A DNA stretch of 64,000 bases, from positions 124,001-188,000 of the forward strand of contig JAMZAV010000308.1 in the NCBI GenBank assembly GCA_024449915.1, given 5' to 3'. Origin of the DNA: Sweltsa coloradensis (Eukaryota > Arthropoda > Insecta > Plecoptera > Chloroperlidae). Positions 12,214 through 23,670 of the stretch are shown one piece after another. Under the pieces are notes generated by a model, which worked only from the letters and a program-made list of their open reading frames with translations, was not told the DNA's origin and did not search any database. Each line of letters opens with the position of its first letter. Position 1 is the first letter of the stretch. Made by a program: the position numbers and the translations under genes.

Positions 12214-14339
12214 TAATCCGCAAGCACCATTGCGTTTCTCTCTAGATGAACATGCTTTGAGTAGAGATTCAATAATTACAACAGATCCAATATAATTTTA
12301 ATTAAATCGACCAGTGCTGTTTAAAATAGCTCTAGAAATGAGAAGCACATTATTCCTGACACGGATTTGTTCGCTAAAATCATTAATAATCAATTATTTA
12401 CTAATTTAATCATATTTGCAATGGGGCTCGTATTACTCACACATTTTTGATTGAAATACTTCGTATCGTATAATTGGTTGTATTAGGTAATTATGACACT
12501 GATAATTAATTATAAATTGTTATTCATACATCACGATCAAGTGCAGACAGATAATATTTGTTAATTTTGAATGCTTAATTAAATAATTATTTTCCTTTGT
12601 AAAGAATTTTATGTAACTGAATAGGATGGCATTAAATAATAATAGAAATAGATGAACACACATTTGGTAATTGCATAGAAATTCAAAGTTAATATGAATA
12701 ATGCCACTACATTGTCTACATTATCTATTGCCAATTAAAGAATCATGTTGCAAGTATGTTGATAGATCAATGGCACCGTCATTTAATCAACACCAATGAT
12801 TATTGTTTGCTTTCCTTCGTTAACATTATAATGGATGTAGCGAGGCAAATATTGGGATACAAATTCCGCTAAGTGTAATTAATTGTTAGTTACGTTTTTA
12901 AAAACGCTTCGTTTAATTACGTCTAGCTACATCAACGGATAATTGGTTCAGCATAAATCGTGTAGGGTTAAAGGACTCTGATATAAACGCACGAATCTTC
13001 TTAAATACGTTAATTGGCATGATGGGGCCCCGGAAAAGCGTATTGCCATGTGGAAACGCGCGCACCCGAGACGAGGAAATCAATGTTTTTCTTGTTAATG
13101 TACACCGGATAATATTGATTTTCCCGACCGACAAAGATTCTTAATTGTAACTTTTTAAATTGGAAAAAAAACTTAAAATATATCAGCAAAATCACCATCA
13201 GAAAATAAGTTTAATTGGATTGGAATACAAGTTTGTAACTGGAAATGGAGTCTTGACGGTCGACAGCATTGAAATGACTCGCCGTTGTAAAATTTTCTTC
13301 GACCAAACAGCAAGAGGAAATTAACGCAAATGTTGATGGATTTTAGAAGTAATCACGAAGCTGATTTCGAATAAAATTCGCAGTTATTTGTCTTGGTTTT
13401 TCTAGTTCTCATCTCAGACCCCCAGCTCCACATCTAGATTGAGACGCGAGCTACGTTACCAAGCAAGTCTTGTCTTCCTGTGGTAATCTTATGCACGTCG
13501 AATACAACACAAGTGGTTCGTTAGTTGAGACTGTCTACACTCAATAAAGACGTTAGGTTGAAGGTTTGATTGTGAGGTTCTAACAAGACTTTTGGACCTC
13601 ATAACTTTCGTGAGAAGAAGGAAACTCATTGGTTGAAGTTCAAACTAATACACAATCAGACAACGTTGCACAATTGTTTTGGCTTGCTTTGAAGAGATTC
13701 CATTGTAATTTAGCTTTTTATTCTTAAATTTGAGACTTACCTATTTTTTTGTCTTAAAATTAAAACTTTTTGTATCAACCATTTTGTAAAAACCGCTAGC
13801 GTGATATTACAACTATCCAGACAACACATGGTTCAAGTGTTTAGTCTTGACCACGTGTCAGGCAACCTTGGAGAGTTGTTGCGGTGAGCGAGCGACTTGG
13901 CAACGCTGTTAACGAGGTTAGCCACATACCACTCACCTGTACAATTCGAAAGGTAAACTAAAACCAAGTTTGGATCGTTGACTTGACTACTCCAACTGCA
14001 AAACTGTCCGGTGCAGACAGCACGATGTATTACTTTGGTGATTAATTAAATTTGAATCGTGAAATAAATGTTCAGTACCAATGTTTAATCAACAGATTAC
14101 ACTTTATTTTCGTGACAATTGTTTGGTGAGAAAAGGCCAACTTGATTCTACCCAAATTTTATATTTTCCCACAAATAATAATAAAAGAATAATATTATGA
14201 GAATACGTGTAATAAATACTCAAGTTCTCTGCAAAGAGTGTTCATTTGTTTACATTTTGGTAAGATAAGGTCGACTATGAAAAATAAGGCACACAAATTC
14301 CAGACAAAAATATGCAGTTTGAATGTGGGTGGTGCATTA

Positions 14340-14414
14340 TTGGATGAGCGTAGCGAGCGAAGCGAGTGAAGCGAAGACTTCAATTTCTTTGACCCCCCAA
14401 AAAAATTTAGCTCG

Positions 14415-14458
<44 letters not shown>

Positions 14459-15132
14459 GTTTTGTTTTTTGTTTTTTTTTGTATTTTTGTCTGTTTGTTC
14501 GCTCTCTACCGGGCAAACGGCATATGCGATCTTGATGAAAATTTGACAGGACCTTCGAAATCTCTGAACTTAGACTTGCTACGTTTTTGGGTACAATCGA
14601 AGAAATATTTCTCATGAATATCGTACTTTTACGATTTTTTTCGATTTTTAGTGCGATATTTTCGTCACATTTTGGCCGATTCTGACCAAACAGGTGGGGC
14701 TACAACGTTCATATTTCACATGGACATTAAGGTAATGATGATGTATTGCTTTCTGAAAGAAAAAGTTAGCCAGAATCTATAGAAATAAATCTTTTAATAT
14801 AAGTTTTTTGATTTTTTGTGCGATTTTTTCGTGCCATTTGGGCAAATTCTGACCAAACGAGCGGGGCTACAACGTTCATATTATACATGGACATTAAGGT
14901 TATGGTGATGTAATACCTTTGAAAAGAAAAAGTTGAAAAAGTTAGCCAGAACCCTTAGAAATAAAAACGGTAAATAATACCAATTGACAAGAAACAATAG
15001 AAACTTGACAACAATCAACTACAATGCGTAGGCAACAAAACAAAGCACTTGCAAAAGTAAAGATATCCCACGCAAACTAAAAACTTTAAAAAGCTCATCC
15101 ATCAACGCGGCGGGACTTTAGCGTTTTCCTAG
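14340..15132 (+). mobile_element. Helitron-like element E1, with empty site in the other copy
   Basis: The element runs from TTGGATGAGCGTAGCGAGCG to GCGTTTTCCTAG. Near its right end is the inverted copy AGCTCATCCATCAACGCGGC, and the hairpin AACGC...GCGTT precedes TTCCTAG|T. Removing it joins GCATTA to TTATTTATTT, which equals the intact site at 18652 apart from one ATTT unit. Insertion was therefore between A and T with no target duplication, as in Helitrons. It contains a poly-T run of over 30 bases near 14419-14452 and an approximate internal duplication (TTCTGACCAAACnnGnGGGGCTACAACG twice). No ORF. The family is related to A in its 5' part. Confidence 0.8.
14415..14452. repeat. poly-T tract inside E1
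   Basis: An uninterrupted T run of over 30 bases follows AGCTCGGG. It sits in the same place in E3 (near 63410-63435) and is nearly absent in E2, so its length varies between copies. Confidence 0.9.
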
Positions 15133-15206
15133 TTATTTATTTTTTGCAGTTTTTGCACTTTTGTAATTAATACTTATGGTTTCTGAAGCTAAAGCTCTCT
15201 CTAAAC

Positions 15207-15634
15207 AATTGTCCATGTCTTTGAGACGATATGGTCCTACCCTCCTATTATTAATGTGTATTTTTAAGTGTCCTTCAGACACAGGTCTATTTTATAGGTT
15301 ACTCTCAATCTTGCACTTTAGAATTTTAAGTAATTTTAGTTACATAGTACAGAACTGCAGACGAGGCTTGGACAGATTTATCTCAGTTTTCAAGAAAACT
15401 CAAAAACTAAAGATCGCTAAAGGGCAGGCTAGGTCTGGAAGGACTGATGTCCTCCAAGCAGAGTTTCAGTTCTCACATCGTCTTAAGGGTGTTTTTTATT
15501 TAGTTCCTTTCATAACGTGCAGGCTTGATCTGGACTTTGTCTATTTTTAAGATATAAAAAAATATCAAGTGTCGATCCTTCTTCCACAGCGAGCTTTTAA
15601 AATGTTATCTTCTCTTCACGGATTACAACTTGAG
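15207..15634. other. unique spacer between the duplicated blocks
   Basis: About 430 bp separates the two copies. A 124-codon open frame (15176-15550, plus) starts inside copy 1 and crosses it. It has no recognisable motif and no conserved partner in copy 2, so I do not call it a gene. Confidence 0.5.
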
Positions 15635-16303
15635 TAATCCGCAAGCACATTGCGTTCCTCTAGATGAACATGCTTTGAGTAGAGATTCAATAATTACAAC
15701 AGATCCAATATAATTTTAATTAAATCGACCAGTGCTGTTTAAAATAGCTCTAGAAATGAGAAGCACATTATTCCTGACACGGATTTGTTCGCTAAAATCA
15801 TTAATAATCAATTATTTACTAATTTAATCATATTTGCAATGAGGCTCGTATTACTCACACATTTTTGATTGAAATACTTCGTATCGTATAATTAGTTATA
15901 TTAGGTAATTATGACACTGGTAATTAATTATAAATTGTTATTCATACATCACGATCAAGTGCAGACAGATATTTGTTAATTTTGAATGCTTAATTAAATA
16001 ATTATTTTCCTTTGTAAAGAATTTTATGTAACTGAATAGGATGGCATTAAATAATAATAGAAATAGATGAACACACATTTGGTAATTGCATATAAATTCA
16101 AAGTTAATATGAATAATGCCACAACATTGTCTACATTATCTATTGCCAATTGAATGTGTAATTTTAGAAACAACATAAGTCCATTTCTTCGATTTCCGGT
16201 TTTATTTTTTTTCATATTTAGATCGACCTTACGGACAGTTCTGTATAGAAACAACATAATTTTCATTCACCATCATTTTTCGATAGGGTCTAAATAATGC
16301 ATT

Positions 16304-16371
16304 TTTGAAAAGTAATTTTAGAAACAACATAAGTCCATTGACTTATGTTGTTTCTAAAATTACTTTTCAAA
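16304..16371. repeat. perfect 32-bp hairpin with 4-base loop
   Basis: The arms 16304-16335 and 16340-16371 are exact inverted complements around the loop CATT. They are built from the element's own TIR motif (AATTTTAGAAACAACATAAG) plus the flank TTTGAAAAGT. It may be an internal inverted duplication of the terminus or a remnant of a nested, shorter relative. Confidence 0.95.
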
Positions 16372-16539
16372 TATGTTCATTACAGTCATTTTTAAAGGCG
16401 GTGTATGCATTGTGTAACCAATTTCAAAAGCAGTGTTGACTTGTGTCATCAGCTGTGCACTTAATTAATTGAACGGGACAACGATCTTGATTGAATCAAC
16501 GGCATATTAGGCCTATTACTCAAAAGCTAGAGCAAACCA

Positions 16540-16863
16540 TTACCAACTTGTGCAATATATGCCTTATGAATAAAAAGTTTTTTTTTGTAATAAGCATTTT
16601 GTTTTTCATTAAATACCTGACAAATCACCCTCATTTCCCAAAAATTTAATTATAATTTTAGAAACAACGTAACTTTTGCATTCAAAAAAAATTAAAATTT
16701 TATTAAAACCATCACTAACTTGTGCCAAACATACCATTAATTAAAAAAAAGTTTTTAGATAATAGCCATTGTGTTATTCATTAACTACCTGACAAATCAC
16801 CTTCATTTTCAAAAAAAAATATTTATAATTTTAGAAACAACATAATTTTTTAATTTTTAAATG
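16540..16863 (+). repeat. two imperfect tandem units inside the 899-bp element
   Basis: Unit 1 (about 16540-16708) and unit 2 (about 16709-16863) align along their length. Both contain ACTTGTGC or AACTTGTGCC, AAAGTTTTT, a CATTnnGT...TTCATTAA block, TACCTGACAAATCACC and then ATAATTTTAGAAACAAC. They differ by many substitutions and small indels. Each unit ends with one copy of the TIR motif. Confidence 0.75.
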
Positions 16864-18747
16864 AAAATATACATGTGAATATAAATTCTTCCCCAATTTT
16901 TTATTTTATTTTTATAATTGTTTAATACATACTAATGATCAGGGAAAAGAAAATATTCATTTAAGACATGTTAAGAGAATCTAGAAGGTTTTATTTGATT
17001 ATCTCAGAACTTACTTTTTGGACTTATGTTGTTTCTAAAATTACACATTCAATTAAAGAATCATGTTGCAAGTATGTTGATTGATCAATGGCACCGTCAT
17101 TTAATCAACACCAATGATTATTGTTTGCTTTCCTTCGTTAACATTATAATCGATGTAGCGAGGCAAATATTGGGATACAAATTCCGCTAAGTGTAATTAA
17201 TTGTTAGTTACGTTTTTAAAAACGCTTCGTTTAATTACGTCTAGCTACATCAACGGATAATTGGTTCAGCATAAATCGTGTAGGGTTAAAGGACTCTGAT
17301 ATAAACGCACGAATCTTCTTAAATACGTTAATTGGCATGATGGGGCCCCGGAAAGCGTATTGCCATGTGGAAACGCGCGCACCCGAGACGAGGAAATCAA
17401 TGTTTTTCTTGTTAATGTACACCGGATAATATTGATTTTCCCGACCGACAAAGATTCTTAATTGTAACTTTTTAAATTGGAAAAAAAAACTTAAAATATA
17501 TCAGCAAAATCACCATCAGAAAATAAGTTTAATTGGATTGGAATACAAGTTTGTAACTGGAAATGGAGTCTTGACGGTCGACAGCATTGAAATGACTCGC
17601 CGTTGTAAAATTTTCTTCGACCAAACAGCAAGAGGAAATTAACGCAAATGTTGATGGATTTTAGAAGTAATCACGAAGCTGATTTCGAATAAAATTCGCA
17701 GTTATTTGTCTTGGTTTTTCTAGTTCTCATCTCAGACCCCCAGCTCCACATCTAGATTGAGACGCGAGCTACGTTACCAAGCGAGTCTTGTCTTCCTGTG
17801 GTAATCTTATGCACGTCGAATACAACACAAGTGGTTCGTTAGTTGAGACTGTCTACACTCAATAAAGACGTTAGGTTGAAGGTTTGATTGTGAGGTTCTA
17901 ACAAGACTTTTGGACCTCATAACTTTCGTGAGAAGAAGGAAACTCATTGGTTGAAGTTCAAACTGATACACAATCAGACAACGTTGCACAATTGTTTTGG
18001 CTTGCTTTGAAGAGATTCCATTGTAATTTAGCTTTTTATTATTAAATTTGAGACTTACCTATTTTTTTGTCTTAAAATTAAAACTATTTGTATCAACCAT
18101 TTTGTAAAAACCGCTAGCGTGATATTACAACTATCCAGACAACACATGGTTCAAGTGTTTAGTCTTGACCACGTGTCAGGCAACCTTGGAGAGTTGTTGC
18201 GGTGAGCGAGCGACTTGGCAACGCTGTTAACGAGGTTAGCCACATACCACTCACCTGTACAATTCGAAAGGTAAACTAAAACCAAGTTTGGGTCGTTGAC
18301 TTGACTACTCCAACTGCAAAACTGTCCGGTGCAGACAGCACGATGTATTACTTTGGTGATTAATTAAATTTGAATCGTGAAATAAATGTTCAGTACCAAT
18401 GTTTAATCAACAGATTACACTTTATTTTCGTGACAATTGTTTGGTGAGAAAAGGCCAACTTGATTCTACCCAAATTTTATATTTTCCCACAAATAATAAT
18501 AAAAGAATAATATTATGAGAATACGTGTAATAAATACTCAAGTTCTCTGCAAAGAGTGTTCATTTGTTTACATTTTGGTAAGATAAGGTCGACTATGAAA
18601 AATAAGGCACACAAATTCCAGACAAAAATATGCAGTTTGAATGTGGGTGGTGCATTATTATTTATTTATTTTTTGCAGTTTTTGCACTTTTGTAATTAAT
18701 ACTTATGGTTTCTGAAGCTAAAGCTCTCACTAAACAATTGTCCATGT

Positions 18748-21590
18748 TTTTTTTAAATACAATTTTAAACGGGAACAATAATACAATTAATTATGCTTCT
18801 TACAAGGCTAACAACGCAACATAGGATCATTCACTAGATGATCACATGATGTAAGTTTTGTGGGCCTTTTCACCCAAATCAAAGAGTATTAATTACAAAA
18901 TAGATTGTATATAACTCAAAGCCGCTTTATTCGATCTTGGGATCCGCCAGTAAATCCGCGACAAAGTGAGAAACTGGACGGGTTCAAAAGATTCAATTTC
19001 TCCCGCCATTTAAGCTGCTTACTTTCTTTCATGAAGTTGTTAAGATAGGTTACATAAAAAGATCTCCATGGAGGCATAAAAACCTTAGACCTTGACTTAG
19101 CTTTAAAAGGCAGAAGAGACTTCTGGACTTTCTTGCAGCTTTCTCGCCTTTCAAACCAATATTCTCGCGTCATTATTGTAACTAATTGCATTTACAGTTG
19201 CGAGCTCGTGCAATTCCTGCCTTGACTAGTCATTTCTATACACATATATAGTAGGCTATTAAGCTTCCTCTTTGCCGAGAAGAATTTCATTACGAATATA
19301 GAGAGCGAGATAATGTTGCAAGAACATGAAAATTAGTGTTGATTCATTAAATACCTTCACCAAAAATTGCAAGTATTATTATGTGCAAAGTTTGGGCTAC
19401 ACAACATTATATTGTACATTATTGTAGCACACCTGCAAAGAAAAGAACTATTTATCGATACGGTTGATTGTGACCAAATATTATAGTAGTGACAATGTAA
19501 TGTAGCCATTTAAGTTCTTTGTGGGAGAAGTTTCACATGAAACCGACAGAGTTTGCACTTTTAAATCTTAAAGTGTATGGTGCATTAATTGTGGTTAATT
19601 ATAGTTCAAATGTTAAGAACTTTTATTCAAATTTTAAACAAATAAAATTTTAAAGAGAAATCAGTGGCTAAACTCGACTTTTGAGGATCGAAACTAGTAA
19701 ATGGATTGAATGAGATAATGTAGTTGCAAAGCGGGAATGGGACGCCTAATACGAGCCCTCCAAGTTCTGATGATGTGACCCAGAACTGGATCGAAATATG
19801 AGCAAAATGTTATAGGGGAGAGTATCCAACTTGGTCGGAATACACGACAAGAGTTAGTGGGTAAACATGTAGGCCTATACGATATTTGTTTATAGCAATT
19901 CTTAATAATTCTTATATTGCTGGAGCTTTTGGTAATATCACGTCGGTGACATTGGTAAAACATAAATAATATCAAAAATGTAACGATATCTTCATCGTGC
20001 TGATCCAAAATATTCAACAGAATTTAAAGATTGTTATCATATTACAAAAATAATAATTTTGTTCATCAACATTGATCAACACGGTAGGACTTGGTGATAT
20101 CATTTAAATAATTTCCGATGCCATAGAAATATTTCTTGCCTATAGTTCAAGCAGGATGGTCATAATACATAAAAGTAGCCAACTTTTCTGAACCTGTGAA
20201 GGGTTTTTAAAATACCCATAGCACGCGTGAATTTTAATTAATAATATAAAAATACAGAATTTTATAAAATCTAATCGCAATCCAATGTTAATTTCCAGAA
20301 TGTTCCGTTCAACATTGATGTCCACAAAAACTTGGTTTCTGCCCGTGACTTGGTTTGGGAATATGAGAAAAGGGATGAAAATATTATACTTTGCTCGGTG
20401 GTTGCGCAATGCACGTCCTTCGTTCTGTTGGAACATTCCTAGCAATTTAATACTGATGTTCACACGACATTCCATCGAAATTTTTCCACGAGATTAACCG
20501 CTCCGTGGCGTACATACAAAATAAAACGGAAAATGTTTTCTGAATTCCGAGGAAAAATTGCTAGTTTTTTATTTCTTGTTATGAAGGCTTTGGGGTAAGT
20601 TTTTATGTCGACACTTTTAAACGAAGCAACTGCCTGCACTGTTGGGGATTGGGATGAGTTTAATTTGATCGATTTTTAAAGGACATATTGGTGTTATGTA
20701 GGTTAGTAAGCCATTTTCAACCACCAAACGAAGAGCAAAGAAAATGTAGAAAAAAACGCGGTTAATTGGAGAGTTCAAAGCGAGCGAATTTGTCAAACGA
20801 AATATTAAAATTTTATACGTTTTATTACAAAAAGGATTAATTTATTTTATGACTTACGTAATCAATATTTTCATCATGAATTTAACAAGAAAAATTTAAA
20901 GAAAATTAAGATCTTTGTGAGCTGCCGTAATAACGAATAATTGTAACATTATTAATTTCTTGATAGGCCTATATTACAAATTTGTAATAGCAGAGAACAA
21001 AGTTTTCACTTAAAATCTATGCACCGTAGTATGTATGATTTGGGAATAACCTGCATGCTTGCACCGAGATATTCAATGTGTAACAATTGCAGTATCAGAC
21101 ACACAACGCTGAACGTCTCATGTCAATATGTGAGTTTGTCAATAAATAAAAATCAAATTGCAAAATAACGAGCGACATCATGTTCATGTTTGAAACGAAA
21201 CTAGTTTCCCATGTAGTAGCGATGCAAGTCAGCAAATTGCAGCGCAGTTATAACACGTCACTCATCACGCAGTACATAATAGCATATGCCATGACTATAT
21301 CGCCATGCACAATATGCAAGGATGCGTTTCGAACAAAGTAAATAAATATTAGTCTAGCTTCTTTGAAATATTATATTCACTTATTGTCGGTAAAAGTATT
21401 GGTAGGCAATGCCCACTCACTCACGGTAATACTAAATCTAATGGGAAAGTTTATTTTCTTAGGGATGCCCGATTCAAGGTACACGTCAACTATTATTCCC
21501 GGTGTGACCCTCTTTAGGGGACTAACTCAATTATAACAGTGTACAGGGAATGTTCTAGGGCTACTTAATATGACTAAATTCCAGCATTCG
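18748..21590. other. unique AT-rich DNA, no confident gene
   Basis: Open frames of 91-111 codons occur at 18916-19191, 19694-20017 and 20140-20475 (all minus). None has a motif I recognise. The last has a mildly protein-like composition but no splice context that I could define. TAGGCCTA occurs at 19870 and 20964. Confidence 0.35.
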
Positions 21591-21668
21591 TCTTAACGAT
21601 TGAAGTAAACCTTGATCAAACTTTCAGTCAGGATTGCTTTTGGCGAGAATCGTTTCTACGACCTCTCC
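21591..21668 (-). repeat. short repeat I (SINE-like), copy 1
   Basis: It shares the order ACTTTCAGTCAGGATTGC, GGCGAGAATCG and GACCTCC with 58548-58634. The better copy has, on the minus strand, a degenerate B box (GAATTCGATTCC), so the family is probably tRNA-derived. Confidence 0.55.
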
Positions 21669-22863
21669 AATCAGAGCACGCAAGAGCTACCTCTCTCGGT
21701 AATGGACATGTATGTACTGGTCGACGTATGACATGCCTAGGCCTATATATAAAAAAGTGAAAATAACACTTTCAATATCGGTAGACACCGCTTCACTAAT
21801 TTAGTAGAGAGCCAACGCGTCGGAAGATTTGTGTACACGCTAACTTCCTACCCAGTGAGTTAATACTTAATTCGACGACCTGCCGACAGATTGCACTGAT
21901 TACAGGGGTTGGAGCAGTGATTCCTTACGCTGTTCAGAGATCGCTATGATACACATATGAGATGGGAACGAGGCATTAACTAAATACTAATGCAATAGTG
22001 GTTGACAAAAACCATTTTTTACGCTGCTTATTGAGATGACCCACGTCCAAAACTTCAAGAAGGTATAGAAACGTCCATAAAGACTTTTACAAAGACACTT
22101 TTAGAAATCTTAACATTTCAAACGATAATTTGGATAATTTTGAATTTGGATGAGAGGCCCAAAAATATCAATTTTGGTAATTCATTTTGTCTTATCAACA
22201 ACTCATTTATGATAATCTACGGGCGTAGGCATTTACGCCCTCGATCAGAAGTAAATCAAGGGTCGAATATATTACATTCAACTATAGATTCTTTGATTAA
22301 CTGATAGTTATTGGTTAACAATCACTCGACAATCAATCACATTTCATATCAATAACAGGTTCATGGTTGGTTTTAGGAAAAATTACTACTGACGTCCAAA
22401 ACTATATATAAGACCTTATGTTCTCTGAACCTGAACTGTTAAACAGCTGATAAGTTCACGTGACACGCCTGCACCTGATGGCGCAACGCATAAGTAATTT
22501 ATTTTTGAATGTATTTCTGTATGCAAAGGATATACGTATTCTGACCATTACGTATTAAGTCACGTTCAAAGTTGCGAATTTCAGCGCGCCTGCAAACATC
22601 GACGATTGCCTTAATTGCGGCTCTTGAAGACTGTTACGGCAATATTCTGTTCTCAAGATGCCCGATCCGCAGGCTTGTCAGTCTTACTGTGAACATATTT
22701 CGTAATTTCTTTCTAGCTAAGAAGTGTTGGAGCAATTTTCAGTCCGTGTCTAACCCTTTTAATCGTCAATTCAACAGGACGTCTAGGATTAATTAGTATT
22801 TCAAAATATTCTGCAGCTTTCTTGCCCCTTGTGAAAGTATTGAAGTGTGCTTAAATTCCTACT
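21669..22863. other. unique DNA, no gene seen
   Basis: It contains TAGGCCTA at 21738 and a small hairpin GGGCGTAGGCATTTACGCCC near 22221-22240. A 74-codon frame at 22572-22796 is unassigned. Confidence 0.4.
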
Positions 22864-22957
22864 ACTAGGAAGCTTCGCAAACGCTTTTTCTGGCGCGTTG
22901 TTGGATGAGCGTAATTAAAAAAAAAACACAGAAAAAGCGTAAAATTGCGATTATTAT

Positions 22958-23670
22958 TTTTTTTTTATATCCTTCCCCATTTCCAAACTAGTGTTCAGGT
23001 TGGGGGGGCTGTGTGCCCCATTTATTCAAGCTATTTTGGCGCTTAGCTGCCGGTTAGCCAAACCTGACACAACTACTTCAGCCTCCTCTTCATCGGACAA
23101 CTCTTCCATATCCTGCTGCATTTTTACCAAGTCTCTCCATTTCTTCCGATCTTCCCACCATCTTCCCAATTCTACATCTACCCAAGATACGTCTCTCTCT
23201 TCTACGCTTTGTTTAATTTGGTCTATCCACCTATCTCTTGGTCTTCCTACTTTTCTTTTATTCCCTGTTAACCTTGCAAATTCTCTTCTTGGTATTCTTT
23301 CATTTTCCATCCTTTTCATGTGTCCAAACCATCTCAGTCGCTCCCTTCCAATACGCCACCTCAAACTTTCAACACCCAGTTCCTTCCTTATCACACTACT
23401 TCTCACTTTATCCATTTTAGTTAACCCCAATACACTTCTAAGAAATTTCATTTCTGAGGCAACTAGACGATTTTCACATTGTTTTCCCAGAGTCCAGGTC
23501 GCTGAAGCATACGTCAGTATTGGGACGAAATATAGTTTGTAAAGTAGCAGCTTGCATTTTCTAGGCATATCCTCATTCCATAACAGTTTCCTTACAGATT
23601 GGTAGAAACCTTCTGCTAGGTTAACCCTTCTAGATATTTCTTGGTCAATTTTTTTTTTTTTTTTTTTTCA
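22958..23670 (-). mobile_element. 5'-truncated non-LTR retrotransposon insertion
   Basis: The insert is flanked by an 8-bp direct repeat ATTATTAT (22950-22957 and 23671-23678), a target-site duplication inside A3. On the minus strand it holds the last part of a LINE ORF, a short 3' UTR and a poly-A tail ending at 22958. Oddly, the 5' junction also has an A-tract of about 20 bases (T run at about 23650-23668 on plus). This could reflect priming or template switching, or expansion of the host element's own A-rich stretch. Confidence 0.85.
23026..23650 (-). pseudogene. LINE reverse transcriptase ORF, C-terminal fragment
   Basis: About 208 codons are open to a natural stop at 23026. The start is lost, because the frame continues upstream of the first Met (at 23568) up to the truncation point. 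The fragment covers the region after the polymerase core. It has VPILTYASATW, then RWFGHMKRM, the GRPRDRW motif and a W-DR--W block near the end (WWEDRKKWRDLV). This arrangement is typical of the C-terminal part of insect and other animal endonuclease-reverse transcriptase LINEs (RTE/Jockey-like type). The catalytic FADD-type motif and the endonuclease are absent, so the copy cannot function. The frame is intact with no internal stop, which suggests a fairly recent insertion. Confidence 0.9.

Larger units (their letters stand above)
12214..15206 (+). repeat. segmental duplication, copy 1 (contains E1)
   Basis: This block is repeated in direct orientation at 15635-18747. With the separate insertions removed, both copies are about 2.2 kb and look nearly identical, with a scatter of single-base changes and small indels. 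Boundaries are TAATCCGCAAGCAC on the left and CTAAACAATTGTCCATGT on the right. The block is non-coding. Its 73- and 62-codon frames near 12913-13198 are broken by a one-base difference between copies (GGAAAAGCG versus GGAAAGCG). It holds an intact empty site (AATT at 12733-12736) for the element inserted in copy 2. Confidence 0.9.
16152..17050. mobile_element. 899-bp element with 31-bp perfect TIRs and AATT duplication
   Basis: The ends are perfect 31-bp inverted repeats starting GAATGTGTAATTTTAGAAAC. They are flanked on both sides by AATT (16148-16151 and 17051-17054). The other duplication copy has a single AATT at 12733-12736, so insertion made a 4-bp target duplication. The core TIR motif TTTTAGAAACAACATAA recurs inside, complete or partial, at about 16248, 16316, 16345 (inverted), 16657 and 16831. 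No transposase frame is present, so it is non-autonomous. A 4-bp duplication occurs in few cut-and-paste superfamilies; I cannot assign one. Confidence 0.9.
15635..18747 (+). repeat. segmental duplication, copy 2 (contains the 899-bp TIR element)
   Basis: Direct repeat of 12214-15206. It carries its own insertion at 16152-17050 and keeps the empty site for E1 at 18657/18658. The same small open frames appear at 17231-17451 in shifted form, which supports a non-coding nature. Duplication came first; the two transposon insertions then marked the copies independently. Confidence 0.9.

Noticed and set aside
12913..13198. Open frames in the duplicated block (also at 17231-17451)
   Set aside because: A one-base indel between the two nearly identical copies moves the sequence into another frame, which is not expected for a selected protein. 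No motif is present.
14415..14452. Poly-T tract as an RNA polymerase III terminator or poly-A tail of a retroelement
   Set aside because: It sits at a fixed internal position of the E family, not at an element end, and no target duplication surrounds it.
15176..15550. 124-codon plus-strand open frame
   Set aside because: It straddles the right border of the duplication and copy 2 does not continue it. No motif is present.
22991..23542. 183-codon plus-strand open frame
   Set aside because: It is the antisense shadow of the LINE fragment. The minus frame has the recognisable GHMKRM and GRPRDRW motifs, and the plus frame has nothing.
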